Shown piece after piece: positions 16,812 through 27,950 of a stretch of 64,000 nt of DNA. The stretch is taken from contig NC_014934.1 in the NCBI RefSeq assembly GCF_000186265.1, forward strand, positions 4,402,001 to 4,466,000, given 5' to 3'. The notes beneath the pieces were generated by a model, which was given only the letters and a program-made list of their open reading frames with translations, was not told the DNA's origin and ran no database searches. Every line of letters begins with the position of its first letter. Within the stretch, counting starts at the first letter, position 1. The stretch comes from Cellulophaga algicola DSM 14237. Lineage in GTDB: Bacteria > Bacteroidota > Bacteroidia > Flavobacteriales > Flavobacteriaceae. The translations under genes and the position numbers were made by a program.

Positions 16812-17113
16812 TGAAAATTGCGATAATGAACTTCAAAATATGCTAAAACTTATTGTCATCACCTATATTAAAGATACTAGTGTAGGACCTCATTTTGCAT
16901 ACCTTAAAACATTTCTAATTCGTTTAGCATCTATATCTTCTAGAAACTACTACTTTTCCCATAAAACATTCTACTAAAGCAAGTTAGGCTCATAACTAGA
17001 TGCGATAAGAAATATCTTACAAAAAAAAATCATTTGACCCTTAGCTGCAATAAAATACAGAATCGCTAGTTTAAATAGGTAACACAAAATCCACCTAAAT
17101 ACCAAAAAGGAAT
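16812..17113. other. Intergenic, nothing recognised
   Basis: This 302-bp AT-rich gap between the channel and the beta-helix protein contains no convincing ORF, hairpin or repeat. An AAAAAGGAA stretch directly before the start codon at 17114 may help ribosome binding. Confidence 0.4.
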
Positions 17114-18802
17114 ATGAAAAAGTTTTTATTTAAAATAAGCTGTATAGGTTTGTTATGCATTAGTGCAACTAGTTGTAGTAGCAAGGGCGATATGGATAAT
17201 TTATTAGTGGGAGATTTGCCTAACGCTCAACCAGGAGATTATGTTGCTCCTATAGGTATTCCTGATGCGTGGATTTCTCCAGATATAGCTAGCCCAGAAA
17301 GACCTACTACTTGGGATACCGAGCAAATTGGTTATTATTTTGTAGAATATGCCGTGGGCTCTGATACTGATAATACGTACGGAACACCAAGTACGCCGCG
17401 TAAAACAATTCCGTATCCTGTTCCTGCAGGATCATTGGTAGTTGTTGCTGGCGATTATCATTATGTGCAAAATTATATTAAGCTTGAAGGTGAAGGAACT
17501 GGTGAAGCATGGGTAGCTGGAGTAAGCGGACCTGTATGGGTAGTTAGTGATACTGAAAATAAAGCGGAGATTACAGATAAACAGTTACTTATATCTGGTA
17601 GTTATGTGTATTTAGATGGTTTTTATTTTCATTCTGGTGGGAGAGTACAATTGGGCTCGTATAAATTAGGGTTTCAAGTAGATCACATCTTGGTTAGAAA
17701 TAGTGAAATGAAAGGCGAACATGATGTTACCGGTGGTGTTTTAATAAATACAGTGGGCTTAAAAGAAGAACCTGCTAGCGATATTATTATATATAACAAT
17801 AAAGCACACGGTATCGGACCACTTGATTCAGATGTAGATATTGATGCTCGTGGTTGTTCTATACAATCATATACTAGTAATATGTGGGTAATAGATAACG
17901 AGTTTAGTGATTCTGGAGCTGGACTTCAAGTAGAAGCTAGTAATTTAGAGAAACAAACTTCAACACATCATATTTACATTGGAAGAAATCACATATTCAA
18001 TATTGCTCAAGCTGGGATTGGAATAAAATATGCTTTAGATATTATCATCAGTGAAAATGTAATTCATGATATTATAGATACCCCATGGTCTCCCGCTAAA
18101 GGAATTGGTTTTCAATATGCTCCAGATCGTGTTTGGATTCTTTATAATGAAATTTATAATGCTAACACAGGTATTCGTGGTGCTAGTGATAATGGTGGTG
18201 CAGGTACCAATGGTAAAAGTGTTTTTATAATTGGTAACTTTATACATGATGCCTCCATAGACGGTACGGCACATAATGGTGCTACCAAAGGTTTAGGAAT
18301 AGAAATAAACAATGGTGCTACACCAAGATACATCATTAATAATACTATTGTAAATAGTGATATCGCAGTTGCCAATGGCTATTATAACTCTACCATGATC
18401 ATTGAAAACAATGTATTTTCTAATACACGAGATTTTGATGTTATGTTAGAAGATAGTTACCAAACTGGAACACTATCTACACTTAGAAATAACCATTTTG
18501 ATGCTGAAGCTAAAATTACCTGGAGTAATGGTGTTACTCATGATCTAGAAAGTTTTCAAGCTGCATTTGATAAAGGAGAAGGTTGCATTAGTGACGCTCC
18601 ATTATTTGTAGCTGCAAATGCTAATGATTTCTCTTTGCAAACAGCGAGTACTGCCGTAGCTGCGGGATTAACTCCAAGTGAGTTAACATTGGATGTATAT
18701 GATCATTTTGAATCTTTATACGGACTTAACATAAAAGTTGATATCAACCAAGTAGCTAGACCAACTACTGGCGCATGGAATATGGGAGCTTATACCAACT
18801 AA
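17114..18802 (+). CDS. Right-handed beta-helix lipoprotein
   Basis: This 562-residue protein has a lipoprotein signal with C21 (SATSC). From about residue 120 to 480 it shows short repeating strands rich in Ile, Asn and Gly (DGFYFHSGG, IIIYNNKAHGIG, MWVIDNEFSDS, IYIGRNHIFNI, IIISENVIHDI, VWILYNEIYNA, VFIIGNFIHDA, YIINNTIVNS, MIIENNVFSN), the coil pattern of a pectate-lyase-like parallel beta-helix. Such proteins bind or cleave polysaccharides at the cell surface, but I see no residues that fix a lyase family. It stands alone with a terminator after it. Its setting beside an algal-osmolyte locus makes an algal glycan plausible, which is inference only. Confidence 0.8.
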   Translation: MKKFLFKISCIGLLCISATSCSSKGDMDNLLVGDLPNAQPGDYVAPIGIPDAWISPDIASPERPTTWDTEQIGYYFVEYAVGSDTDNTYGTPSTPRKTIPYPVPAGSLVVVAGDYHYVQNYIKLEGEGTGEAWVAGVSGPVWVVSDTENKAEITDKQLLISGSYVYLDGFYFHSGGRVQLGSYKLGFQVDHILVRNSEMKGEHDVTGGVLINTVGLKEEPASDIIIYNNKAHGIGPLDSDVDIDARGCSIQSYTSNMWVIDNEFSDSGAGLQVEASNLEKQTSTHHIYIGRNHIFNIAQAGIGIKYALDIIISENVIHDIIDTPWSPAKGIGFQYAPDRVWILYNEIYNANTGIRGASDNGGAGTNGKSVFIIGNFIHDASIDGTAHNGATKGLGIEINNGATPRYIINNTIVNSDIAVANGYYNSTMIIENNVFSNTRDFDVMLEDSYQTGTLSTLRNNHFDAEAKITWSNGVTHDLESFQAAFDKGEGCISDAPLFVAANANDFSLQTASTAVAAGLTPSELTLDVYDHFESLYGLNIKVDINQVARPTTGAWNMGAYTN

Positions 18803-18847
18803 ACAATAAAGCTTCTAAGCTGCTATAGCTTACTATTTAAAATTTCT

Positions 18848-18895
18848 ACTCACGTACGTAAAGACACTTGTTTTTTAGCTACGTGAGTTTTTTTG
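18848..18895 (+). terminator. Hairpin terminator after the beta-helix gene
   Basis: ACTCACGTA (18848-18856) pairs with TACGTGAGT (18880-18888), followed by a T-rich run, 45 bp past the stop codon. The loop is long (23 nt). Confidence 0.65.
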
Positions 18896-18912
18896 TTTTA
18901 CCGAATCAGAAT

Positions 18913-18972
18913 ACTTGTGTATTTGAGATTCACTTAAGGATGATTTCAAATATAGCAGAAATGAAGCAATGG
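18913..18972 (+). repeat. Degenerate direct repeat, family C, copy 1
   Basis: This 60-bp stretch (GTATTTGAGATT, then GGATGATTT, AAATA and GAAATGAAGCAATGGA) recurs at 19067-19130. The two copies share long identical runs broken by substitutions. They lie in the 1.4-kb gene-free stretch after the beta-helix gene. Confidence 0.65.
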
Positions 18973-19022
18973 ATGCAGAACCAAATATTAAAGCGAACAA
19001 TGCCACCGCAACAGCTCGCTCA

Positions 19023-19053
19023 AAATTTCAGAAATACTTAATTTCTGAAATTT
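19023..19053. repeat. Perfect 13-bp hairpin in the repeat region
   Basis: AAATTTCAGAAAT (19023-19035) and ATTTCTGAAATTT (19041-19053) form a perfect stem around the loop ACTTA. There is no nearby gene for it to terminate. Confidence 0.7.
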
Positions 19054-19066
19054 CTGCCGTATTTTA

Positions 19067-19130
19067 CATACGCGGGTATTTGAGATTATCCTGTGGATGA
19101 TTTTAAATAACGGCGAGATGAAGCGTTGGA
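19067..19130 (+). repeat. Degenerate direct repeat, family C, copy 2
   Basis: Second copy of the 18913-18972 sequence: GTATTTGAGATTATCC, TGTGGATGATTTTAAATAA and CGGCGAGATGAAGCGTTGGA. It contains no ORF. Confidence 0.65.
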
Positions 19131-19257
19131 CTTATAAGTTTTATAGATGAAGCTAGAACAGGTGATAATTTAGTTGAGTTTGATTCAATTGAGAGAGGAG
19201 TTCCTATATTTTCTATTTTACATAATATAAATTATAGTACAAATTGACATAACTTGT

Positions 19258-19352
19258 AAAACGGCGAATAGAACTTTTTCAGTTCTATTTTACATAGTTG
19301 CAGTTATCGGCCGTTAGGACTATAACGTCCGCAATTATGTAACAGCCGTTTT
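19258..19352. repeat. Hairpin repeat element, family B, copy 1 (AAAACGGC ends)
   Basis: This 95-bp element is bounded by perfect 8-bp inverted ends, AAAACGGC at 19258-19265 and GCCGTTTT at 19345-19352. Inside are nested inverted repeats: AGAACT/AGTTCT around CTTTTTC at the left, and TTACATAGTTGC (19290-19301) with GCAATTATGTAA (19331-19342). It would fold as a multi-stem structure. A related copy lies at 19984. It could be a non-autonomous mobile element or a structured intergenic repeat; I see no coding capacity. Confidence 0.65.
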
Positions 19353-19562
19353 ATTGAGATAAATGTTCTTGTTTCTATATAATTTATAATATTCAAGTGA
19401 CTTCTCTTGTCATAAAAATTGAATATTCTGTAAAATAGCTCCTATAAATTTAAATATGCGATTCTCACGAAACTTCAGAACTACAAAATTTGTGAATAAC
19501 TTCTAACGCTTGCCAACGCCAAAATAAAAGCTAAACTTTTTGGGCTGTATTAAAAATCGCGT

Positions 19563-19584
19563 ACCTGCCTGTCGGCAGACAGGT
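19563..19584. repeat. Imperfect palindrome ACCTGCCTG/CAGACAGGT
   Basis: A 22-bp near-perfect inverted repeat (ACCTGCCTGTCGGCAGACAG plus GT), more GC-rich than its surroundings. Similar CCTGCC/GGCAGG palindromes occur between genes in many Bacteroidota genomes; the function is unknown. Confidence 0.55.
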
Positions 19585-19779
19585 ATGATAAAATGTACGT
19601 TATAAAAAATTTACGAGATTCTCTTGGATTACCACTTAAAGAAAGCAATTATAAAAGCAAATAAAATATTAAATTAATAGTTCTCTAGCCATTCCACTAC
19701 TCTCCTATCCACGGCTCCAATAATAAGTGTTTTATGAACTTTTAGAAGAAAAATTTGCAAGAAACTGTAGTAACAACTT

Positions 19780-19930
19780 TGCCAGCGCACCAACCCGCTC
19801 AAAAAATAATAGGTCTATCAGAACTTGTATTTTTATGCCGTACCAAAGCTCAGGTTACATAACCCACCTACGTAAAAAAAACTTCGGCAGGCAGGCGCAG
19901 AACATTATTGTACACGTGACAATCTAGAAA
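19780..19930 (+). repeat. Dispersed degenerate repeat, family A, copy 1
   Basis: This stretch (CGCTCAAAAAA, then CTTGTATTTTTATGCCGTAC, CAAAGC, ACATAACC, CTTCGGCAGGCAGGCGCAG and TTGTAC) recurs in diverged form at about 22080-22205 and 33355-33480. Parts also appear near 19010 and 31890-31970. A 66-codon ORF (19727-19927) runs across it but is only a chance reading of the repeat. The origin is unknown; a decayed mobile element is possible. Confidence 0.6.
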
Positions 19931-19983
19931 GTCTAGTAGACTTTTTAGATTGGCGGCGAGACTGGTGTGGCTGGGAATGGGTT

Positions 19984-20066
19984 AAACGGCGAATAAAACT
20001 TTATCAGTTCTATTTTGCATAGTTAAAACTATAGGCCTTCAGGTCTATATCGTCAGTATTTATGTA
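19984..20066. repeat. Hairpin repeat element, family B, copy 2
   Basis: A diverged copy of 19258-19352. It opens AAACGGCGAATAAAACTTTA then TCAGTTCTATTTTGCATAGTT, and has its own central inverted repeat (ATAGGCCT, TC, AGGTCTAT). The right inverted end is not preserved; an AAAACGGC in the other orientation lies at 20085-20092. Confidence 0.55.
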
Positions 20067-20184
20067 AAAGTTTAATGTGTTGACAAAACGGCTAACTATT
20101 AGCGTGAAAAAAATAAGTCAGACTAAATAATTAGATAGATTTTTTTGATTTTTTTATAAAAATCTTGATTGGCAAAATATTCAT

Positions 20185-20889
20185 TTACCACATATAAAAA
20201 ATACATTGCTGATTTCTATAAGAATAACCTATTTTTAACTTCTTTTCAGCCTTTCTGAGTAGTTTGTATTTATCGCGTATTTCGTCATCATCTTCTATGC
20301 AATTACTTTCTTTTAACGCTAAAGAATTAAAATAAGCTGCATCCCAATCGAGTCCATTTTTTGCATGCTTTCTTGAAAAACATATACTAGTAGAATTACT
20401 GTCAAAAAACATTCTTTGTTCAACAACTTCAATTACCTTTTCTACACTTAGAGATGATGTTCCTTTTTCATCTTTTTTATACTCCGTATTAAGGTGAATT
20501 GTTTCTTCAGTAATTAGAGTTTTTATTTTTAGGGTATCATCTATGATGAAATAATCTTCTGAAGTCCAAAGGTTTGCAAGCCCTTGTTTATATAAATGAT
20601 TAATTAATATAAGCTTGTCTGCCTCATAGTAATAATCAATTCTTCCTGATAATACTTGAGAACACTCATAATGTTTTGTGATATAATGTATTAAGGTATC
20701 TTTCTTTTTTATTCTTTCTTGCAAAACGTCATATTCATTATTAGCAGCATCAAACGTCTGTTGACTGTATCCGTAGGTTACAACACATAAAAAAAGCATC
20801 ATAAAATATGCTGGCTTTGTGCTATAATTTTCTGAGAACCTAAATTTTTTTTTAATATCGGATTGTAAATAATCCTGTGATTTTACCAT
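20185..20889 (-). CDS. Hypothetical secreted protein
   Basis: I do not recognise this protein of about 234 residues. A hydrophobic stretch MMLFLCVVTYGYSQQ (about residues 30-44) looks like the core and cleavage site of a signal peptide. The remainder is rich in charged residues with alternating strands and helices, and ends in a cysteine and tryptophan (CIFYMW). I chose the ATG at 20889; an upstream ATG at 20991 adds 34 residues, and the ATG at 20802, which starts right at the hydrophobic core, is also possible. It is isolated between the repeat region and the redoxin gene. Confidence 0.55.
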   Translation of the reverse strand: MVKSQDYLQSDIKKKFRFSENYSTKPAYFMMLFLCVVTYGYSQQTFDAANNEYDVLQERIKKKDTLIHYITKHYECSQVLSGRIDYYYEADKLILINHLYKQGLANLWTSEDYFIIDDTLKIKTLITEETIHLNTEYKKDEKGTSSLSVEKVIEVVEQRMFFDSNSTSICFSRKHAKNGLDWDAAYFNSLALKESNCIEDDDEIRDKYKLLRKAEKKLKIGYSYRNQQCIFYMW

Positions 20890-21101
20890 AATAAAATTAG
20901 AAAGAATGTTTGAACTATATAATAAAGAACCATAATTAAAAGGCTTTTTAATAAATTTTATTAACCTTTCGAAGGTACAAAATTTTAACAAGTAACAATT
21001 TACAGCATTTCGTAACCTTGTTTTTTTTTATCTTTTTAATGGTATATAATCGTACGTTCAATTAGAAATTACTCATTCTTTCAAATCGTTAGTTAGCATA
21101 A

Positions 21102-21144
21102 ACTAAAAAGTTGATGATCTTCATGGGTACATCAACTTTTTAGT
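21102..21144 (-). terminator. Hairpin terminator after the redoxin gene
   Basis: A perfect 15-bp stem, ACTAAAAAGTTGATG (21102-21116) with its complement at 21130-21144, around a 13-nt loop, 25 bp past the minus-strand stop. Confidence 0.75.
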
Positions 21145-21168
21145 ATTTTTGGCTCTTAATGAAGAAAA

Positions 21169-21675
21169 CTATGCTTCTCCTCTAGCAGGATAATCTGCTT
21201 TTAAGATATAGTCGATACCACCTAAAACGTCGTTAAAACCAGGTCTGCCAAATGGCATAGACTGTATAGATTCCCAATACACGGTTTGTTCTGGAGTTAA
21301 CAAAAACAATCCAGGTTCGGTAAAATGTTTAGGCTCGTTGTTTATACCTTCAGAAATGAATAAACCCCATGCTCTGGCTTCTTCAATAGATAAACCATAA
21401 CCCAATGGAATATCTGAAATGTCCCATTCGTCATGCGTGGCTTTAGCAACTTCGGCTGTGTCTGTACTAATGGCTATTACAGAAACGCCACGTTGTATAA
21501 ACTTATCTAATTTTTTCTGTAACTCTTCTAACTGCGATTTACATACAGGGCAATGTTTACCCCTGTAAAACAATATCATGGTAAAATTTTCAGGTGATTG
21601 ATCACTCAATTTCCAGGTGGTATCATTCACTAATTTAATTGCTAACTCGGGTGCTTTTTGTCTCGGTTTTATCAT
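21169..21675 (-). CDS. Peroxiredoxin-like AhpC/TSA family redoxin
   Basis: This 168-residue thioredoxin-fold protein has LFYRGKHCPVCKSQLEEL, with C42 and C45 in a CxxC arrangement at the peroxidatic position, followed by VIAISTDT and the late block PFGRPGFNDVL. It fits the redoxin/AhpC-like family of cytoplasmic thiol peroxidases or disulfide reductases; the exact substrate is unknown. It has no signal peptide. A close paralogue, broken by an amber codon, lies at 42587-43102. The gene is monocistronic, with a perfect hairpin terminator 25 bp downstream. Confidence 0.85.
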   Translation of the reverse strand: MIKPRQKAPELAIKLVNDTTWKLSDQSPENFTMILFYRGKHCPVCKSQLEELQKKLDKFIQRGVSVIAISTDTAEVAKATHDEWDISDIPLGYGLSIEEARAWGLFISEGINNEPKHFTEPGLFLLTPEQTVYWESIQSMPFGRPGFNDVLGGIDYILKADYPARGEA

Positions 21676-22079
21676 GTTTCTATTATTATATTTAATTTGA
21701 AGATAATTTAGTCGTAAAAATGAACTAGGGTTGACACATATGTATAAATTATTGCTTCAAACAACTAAAGCTTTAGTCTTCAACTCATTGGCTACCCGTG
21801 TTTAAAAACACCACCGTAATTTTAGTATTCTCTTATTTAAGGTGGTTGAAATTTTGGTACTATAGTGGTACTTTTAAAAAATAGGTATTCTATTAGCTAA
21901 AAATTATGAAGAAATTTTAGCATCTTTTAGTATTGATAACTAGAAGATAGTTTTCCATTCCATACCCATTCCCACTTCATGCCTATTGTCGGGCGCATAA
22001 CAAGTAATACTTCATCCTTATAGAAAAATTTTTTAGTACTTAAAAAGTAAAGGAGATAACACTTGTAAAGCCGACACAC

Positions 22080-22205
22080 AACCTTGCTCCTACTTCAAAA
22101 AGGCTACAAGGCCTTGTATTTTTATGCCGTACCCAAAGCAAAGTGCACATAAGCCTCCAACGCAAAATGCTTCGGCGGGCAGACCCGAAATAGTATCGTA
22201 CATTT
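22080..22205 (+). repeat. Dispersed degenerate repeat, family A, copy 2
   Basis: Carries GCTCCTACTTCAAAAAGG, then CTTGTATTTTTATGCCGTAC, CCAAAGCAAAGTGCACATAA, and CTTCGGCGGGCAGACCCGAA followed by ATAGTATCGTAC. It matches 19780-19930 and 33355-33480. No coding potential is visible. It fills part of the 880-bp gap between the redoxin and FAS1 genes. Confidence 0.6.
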
Positions 22206-22275
22206 TTGAATTTTTGGTTTTGCCATTAGCTGGAGTTCGAGTTAAAGAACCTGTTTATAGGCATTAGTTCTTATA

Positions 22276-22356
22276 AAGTTGAAACCAAGCTCGCTATAAA
22301 TCGCTCTTAGGTGAAATACCTCCTAATGCTTCTAGATTAGATTAAAATTCAGAAAA
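22276..22356. repeat. Short repeat, family D, copy 1
   Basis: AAAGTTGAAACCAAG through CTAGATTAGATTAAAATTC recurs at 32476-32545 and 33543-33622. Copies 1 and 3 lie at matching places in the duplicated block; copy 2 abuts an LRR gene remnant. Confidence 0.65.
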
Positions 22357-22505
22357 AGGTCTTCAAAATTTTAACCAGTCCATGCCCCATATTTTATAAG
22401 AATTCTAAGGCGTCGAATAGCCTATTTGCCATTTTCGGAAAAAAATAGCCGCTAGTAAACGTGCAATTGCTTTTATAGTTTCATATCTTAAATTCTAAAC
22501 CAAAA

Positions 22506-22534
22506 AAGTTCAGCATCTTGCGACACTGAACCTT
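22506..22534 (-). terminator. Terminator of FAS1 gene, copy 1
   Basis: AAGTTCAG (22506-22513) pairs with CTGAACCTT (22526-22534) around a 12-nt loop; the minus strand continues into a T-run. It lies 25 bp past the FAS1 stop and is nearly identical to the hairpin after copy 2. Confidence 0.7.
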
Positions 22535-22558
22535 ATAAATTAAACAGATTACCTATTC

Positions 22559-23197
22559 TTATTTCATAATGAGAACATCACTTACCACATGGATGATTCC
22601 GTTTAAAGCTTTAATATTTCCTGTCAGAATATTAACTTTATTATTCTTCTCATCTGTAATAATTATCTGATCTTTTTTCATACTAGCCGTTAATTCCTTC
22701 CCACTCATTGTTTTAAAACTATAGTTCCCTTTGGCTCCTGCAATCGCTTTTACTAACTTATCGGTAGTAATTTCGCCAGAAACTACGTGGTATTGTAAGA
22801 TACTAGTCAATAAGGCTTTATTCTCCTCTTTTGCTAATTCTGCAATAGAAAGTTTACTTGGTAGTTTCTGAAAGGCATTATTATTAGGAGCAAAAACAGT
22901 ATAACTGCCTTTGGTAGACATCATTTCTACTAAATTTGCGGCCTTCAATGCACTTACTAATGTAGATAAATCTTCATTATTACTCGCTAGTGCTGCAATA
23001 CTCGTAGCTCTAATTTCTTTCGAACGTGCTTCTTCTTTTATTTTTTTGGCTTCTGCCTCTTGTTCTGCTTTTAATGTTGCAGCTTGCTCTTCTACCTTAG
23101 CTTTTTCTGCTTCTATTTTCTTTTCATCTTTGCATGCAGTAAAACTTAGTACAGCAACCATAGCTCCTAACAAGAATACTCTCTTTTTTAAAATCAT
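22559..23197 (-). CDS. FAS1 (fasciclin) domain lipoprotein, copy 1
   Basis: This 212-residue lipoprotein has a signal peptide with lipidated C22 (SFTAC), a charged Glu/Lys/Ala-rich helical stalk (about residues 25-65) and one FAS1 domain (about 68-212). The domain shows both conserved FAS1 blocks: YTVFAPNNNAFQKLP and, near the end, NGIIHVVSDVLIMK, with LQYHVVSGEI between them. FAS1 proteins mediate adhesion or surface binding; this one probably projects from a membrane on its stalk. It is divergent from the MORN gene (329 bp apart) and is duplicated with it; the other copy at 33829 is also intact. A TATATTTG -7 box lies at 23281-23288 on the minus strand. Confidence 0.9.
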   Translation of the reverse strand: MILKKRVFLLGAMVAVLSFTACKDEKKIEAEKAKVEEQAATLKAEQEAEAKKIKEEARSKEIRATSIAALASNNEDLSTLVSALKAANLVEMMSTKGSYTVFAPNNNAFQKLPSKLSIAELAKEENKALLTSILQYHVVSGEITTDKLVKAIAGAKGNYSFKTMSGKELTASMKKDQIIITDEKNNKVNILTGNIKALNGIIHVVSDVLIMK

Positions 23198-23534
23198 AAG
23201 TCTAGTGTTATTTATTTATACTTTTAGCAAATAGTTTTTACACATAATTTCAAATGCTTTAAACATTTATTGCCTTAAGTCAAATATATAGGCACTATTC
23301 GCGGTTCATTAGCTCAAATGCGAAAGATACTAACGCTTATAAACGATAAATAAAAGCTTCTTTTATTTTATAAAATTCCTTCCTTACTGAAAACATAATT
23401 ATCAGGTGTAGATGAGACATAACAAATTTCGAAGAAAATCCCATTTATTCCGAATACAGAGAATATAATTAGAAATAATTAGTTCTACTTTTGAAATCAT
23501 TCGCTTATCACCCTAAAAAAATAAATTGACTGTA
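23198..23534. other. Divergent intergenic region of FAS1 and MORN genes
   Basis: This AT-rich gap holds the two divergent promoters. On the minus strand TATATTTG (23281-23288) is a perfect -7 box about 84 bp before the FAS1 start; in the second copy of the block the same box reads TATATTTA. I see no hairpin or ORF. Confidence 0.5.
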
Positions 23535-25526
23535 ATGCTATTTCCTAAAACTATCTACATACTTATTATATTTTTATGCTGCTGTACACTACTTCATGCT
23601 CAAAAAGAAACTAGAGAAATAACACAACACCCTACCTTAGGAGAAGTAACATTAGTAACCGTATATGAATATTATACCGACACTATTAGCTACGCGTACT
23701 TTGAAAAAAACACCACCCTTGAAGACCCTATATACGGGAATATGAATGTTGTTGGAGAGTATAATAATGAGGGGGAATTAACCGGGGAGATACGAATAAA
23801 GGCGGAATATAACGATCCAACTTTTGGATTAGTGCGTATTGAGCAGGAATATGATGAGGGTGAGCTAGATACTGATTATAAAATTAAGAAAAAATTCAAG
23901 GATCCAGATTTAGGGATTGTAAATGTAGTTATGAGCTTTTATGAGGGCGAATTAGAAGAAACTTTTAAATATAAAAAAGAGACTAAAGAGGATGCAACGC
24001 TAGGGATGGTTGAAACTACAGTGGTCTATGATGAGGAAGATCTCAAAGATCGGGAGACCATTACTTATGGTACTACGACTATTGATAAAAGCTTTTATAA
24101 AAACAAACTAACCTCTGAAGTAAAAACATATGCTGATGAACACAACAATTATATACGCCAAGAAAAGAAATATTATAATGGAAAAGTACTAACTAAAGAC
24201 TTACGTTATCAAAATGGTAAAAAAGACGGTTTGGAGCGTCATTTTTATACTGATGGTGTACCACAATTAGAACTTAACTATAAGGAAGGAAAAAAAAATG
24301 GAGTGCAGAAGACGTATCATAGCAATGGTCAGTTAAATGAAGAAGAAACTATTGACGAAAACGGCAAACGAAATGGTGCGTATGTGCGCTATAAATATGA
24401 TGGTAGCTTAACCACTAAGGGAAGCTATATACATGGTAAAAAAACTGGTGCTTGGGAAGACTATGGGGGTCATAACCCTAACTTACTTAAAAAATGTACA
24501 TATACTGGAGACAGTGCTACTTGTGAGGAAATGGACTATTATGATCATGGTGCTTATTTTACTATAAAATCTGTAACCACATTAACTCAAGACCAAAGTG
24601 GTTATTATAAAAATGGGCCTTATACCTCCTATTATAATTACAAAAAAAACCAAATCAAAAACCAAGGTGTTTTTAAGAATGGAGCTAAGTTTGGTGTTTG
24701 GGTGACACGAGATAAAATGGGTAATACGGTTTGCAGCCTTACCTACCTCGCTGACCATAAGATTATAAACCAAGAATTTGCTTCGTATTATGAGGACGAT
24801 GGAACACTATCTAGAAAAGGGAGTAATGTGGCCGACTATTCTTGTGGTGGAGAAACCGACTTTTCAGGGGAAGGATACCTGAATGATTATGATCATGGTA
24901 CCCTATCTTCCGAAAAAAAATATTTTGATGGCACTCTAGTCGCTGAAAAAATGTACAAGTATGGTATTTTAACTTTTGAAAGAGAGTTTAAAAATGAAAA
25001 GAAAATTGGACTTATTGCTTATGACGATAAAAAGCGGATTAAGTATGCGCTAAAAATGAGAAATGACACGACCTATTTAGAGCGATTTCAATACAACGAA
25101 AAAGAATTAAAAATTAAGGATAAAGGTTTTATAGTTGATAAACAGAAGGAACCATACACCTTAGAAAGAACCGTAACTTATGCGAGTGGAGCACTATTTG
25201 CTCAAGGAATGGTAGTGGTAGATACCTCGCAAACTTCTAAAAGAGTAGCTGAATTATCTGATTTGACATTTTTAAATACTGGTGTGTGGAAATCATACTA
25301 TAAAGATGGTACCCTTGAATCTATAGGTGAATATAAAAATAATCAACCTATTGGCATTTGGAAATCATATTATGAGAATGGAGCTTTAAAAGTAAAAGGA
25401 ACTTATCAATACATAGATAAGCCAGATTTATTTGGAAGATACACGAGTATTAAAATTGGGGTATGGAGTTCTTATCATAAAGATGGAAGCATTGATACAG
25501 AAAAAGATTTCAAAGACGGCCTGTAA
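23535..25526 (+). CDS. MORN-repeat / YwqK-like secreted repeat protein, copy 1
   Basis: This 663-residue protein has a signal peptide (MLFPKTIYILIIFLCCCTLL, ending HAQ). The N-terminal part (about residues 22-190) has repeats of about 27 residues of the form DPTFGLVRIEQEYDEGELD. The rest consists of many MORN-like units (YYKDGTLESIGEYKNNQPIG, NGPYTSYYNYKKNQ, DGSLTTKGSYIHGKKTGAW), often annotated YwqK-family antitoxin, although no toxin partner is visible. MORN arrays form beta-hairpin stacks that bind proteins or membranes. The ATG at 23535 was preferred to the TTG at 23526 because it begins the signal peptide cleanly. Its second copy at 34962 is a pseudogene. Confidence 0.82.
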   Translation: MLFPKTIYILIIFLCCCTLLHAQKETREITQHPTLGEVTLVTVYEYYTDTISYAYFEKNTTLEDPIYGNMNVVGEYNNEGELTGEIRIKAEYNDPTFGLVRIEQEYDEGELDTDYKIKKKFKDPDLGIVNVVMSFYEGELEETFKYKKETKEDATLGMVETTVVYDEEDLKDRETITYGTTTIDKSFYKNKLTSEVKTYADEHNNYIRQEKKYYNGKVLTKDLRYQNGKKDGLERHFYTDGVPQLELNYKEGKKNGVQKTYHSNGQLNEEETIDENGKRNGAYVRYKYDGSLTTKGSYIHGKKTGAWEDYGGHNPNLLKKCTYTGDSATCEEMDYYDHGAYFTIKSVTTLTQDQSGYYKNGPYTSYYNYKKNQIKNQGVFKNGAKFGVWVTRDKMGNTVCSLTYLADHKIINQEFASYYEDDGTLSRKGSNVADYSCGGETDFSGEGYLNDYDHGTLSSEKKYFDGTLVAEKMYKYGILTFEREFKNEKKIGLIAYDDKKRIKYALKMRNDTTYLERFQYNEKELKIKDKGFIVDKQKEPYTLERTVTYASGALFAQGMVVVDTSQTSKRVAELSDLTFLNTGVWKSYYKDGTLESIGEYKNNQPIGIWKSYYENGALKVKGTYQYIDKPDLFGRYTSIKIGVWSSYHKDGSIDTEKDFKDGL

Positions 25527-27912
<2,386 letters not shown>

Positions 27913-27950
27913 TGCAGCTAAAACAAGTTGAGGCGCTATTTTAAAATGAA

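Larger units (their letters stand above)
21958..25526. repeat. Segmental duplication, copy 1 (FAS1 + MORN block)
   Basis: About 3.6 kb here is repeated in the same orientation at about 33185-36952. The shared content is a left non-coding part with a family A repeat, the terminator and gene of a FAS1 lipoprotein on the minus strand, and the MORN-repeat gene on the plus strand. Long runs of the two copies are identical, including the terminator and most of the FAS1 gene. In this copy both genes are intact. Outer limits are approximate. Confidence 0.8.

Noticed and set aside
19727-19927. 66-codon plus ORF
   Set aside because: It lies wholly on a degenerate family A repeat whose other copies do not keep the frame open.
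19258-20066. CRISPR array or integron attC array
   Set aside because: Only two diverged copies exist, about 720 bp apart, with no regular spacers, no cas genes, no cassette ORFs and no integrase.
22911-23234. 107-codon plus ORF opposite the FAS1 gene
   Set aside because: It recurs at 34181-34504 only because the FAS1 gene is duplicated; it is antisense to a well-supported lipoprotein and looks like the reverse of its Glu/Lys/Ala stalk.
23535-25526. Antitoxin reading of the YwqK/MORN protein as part of a toxin-antitoxin pair
   Set aside because: The protein is large, secreted and repeat-built, and its divergent neighbour is a FAS1 lipoprotein, not a toxin; the antitoxin label comes from the repeat family name only.
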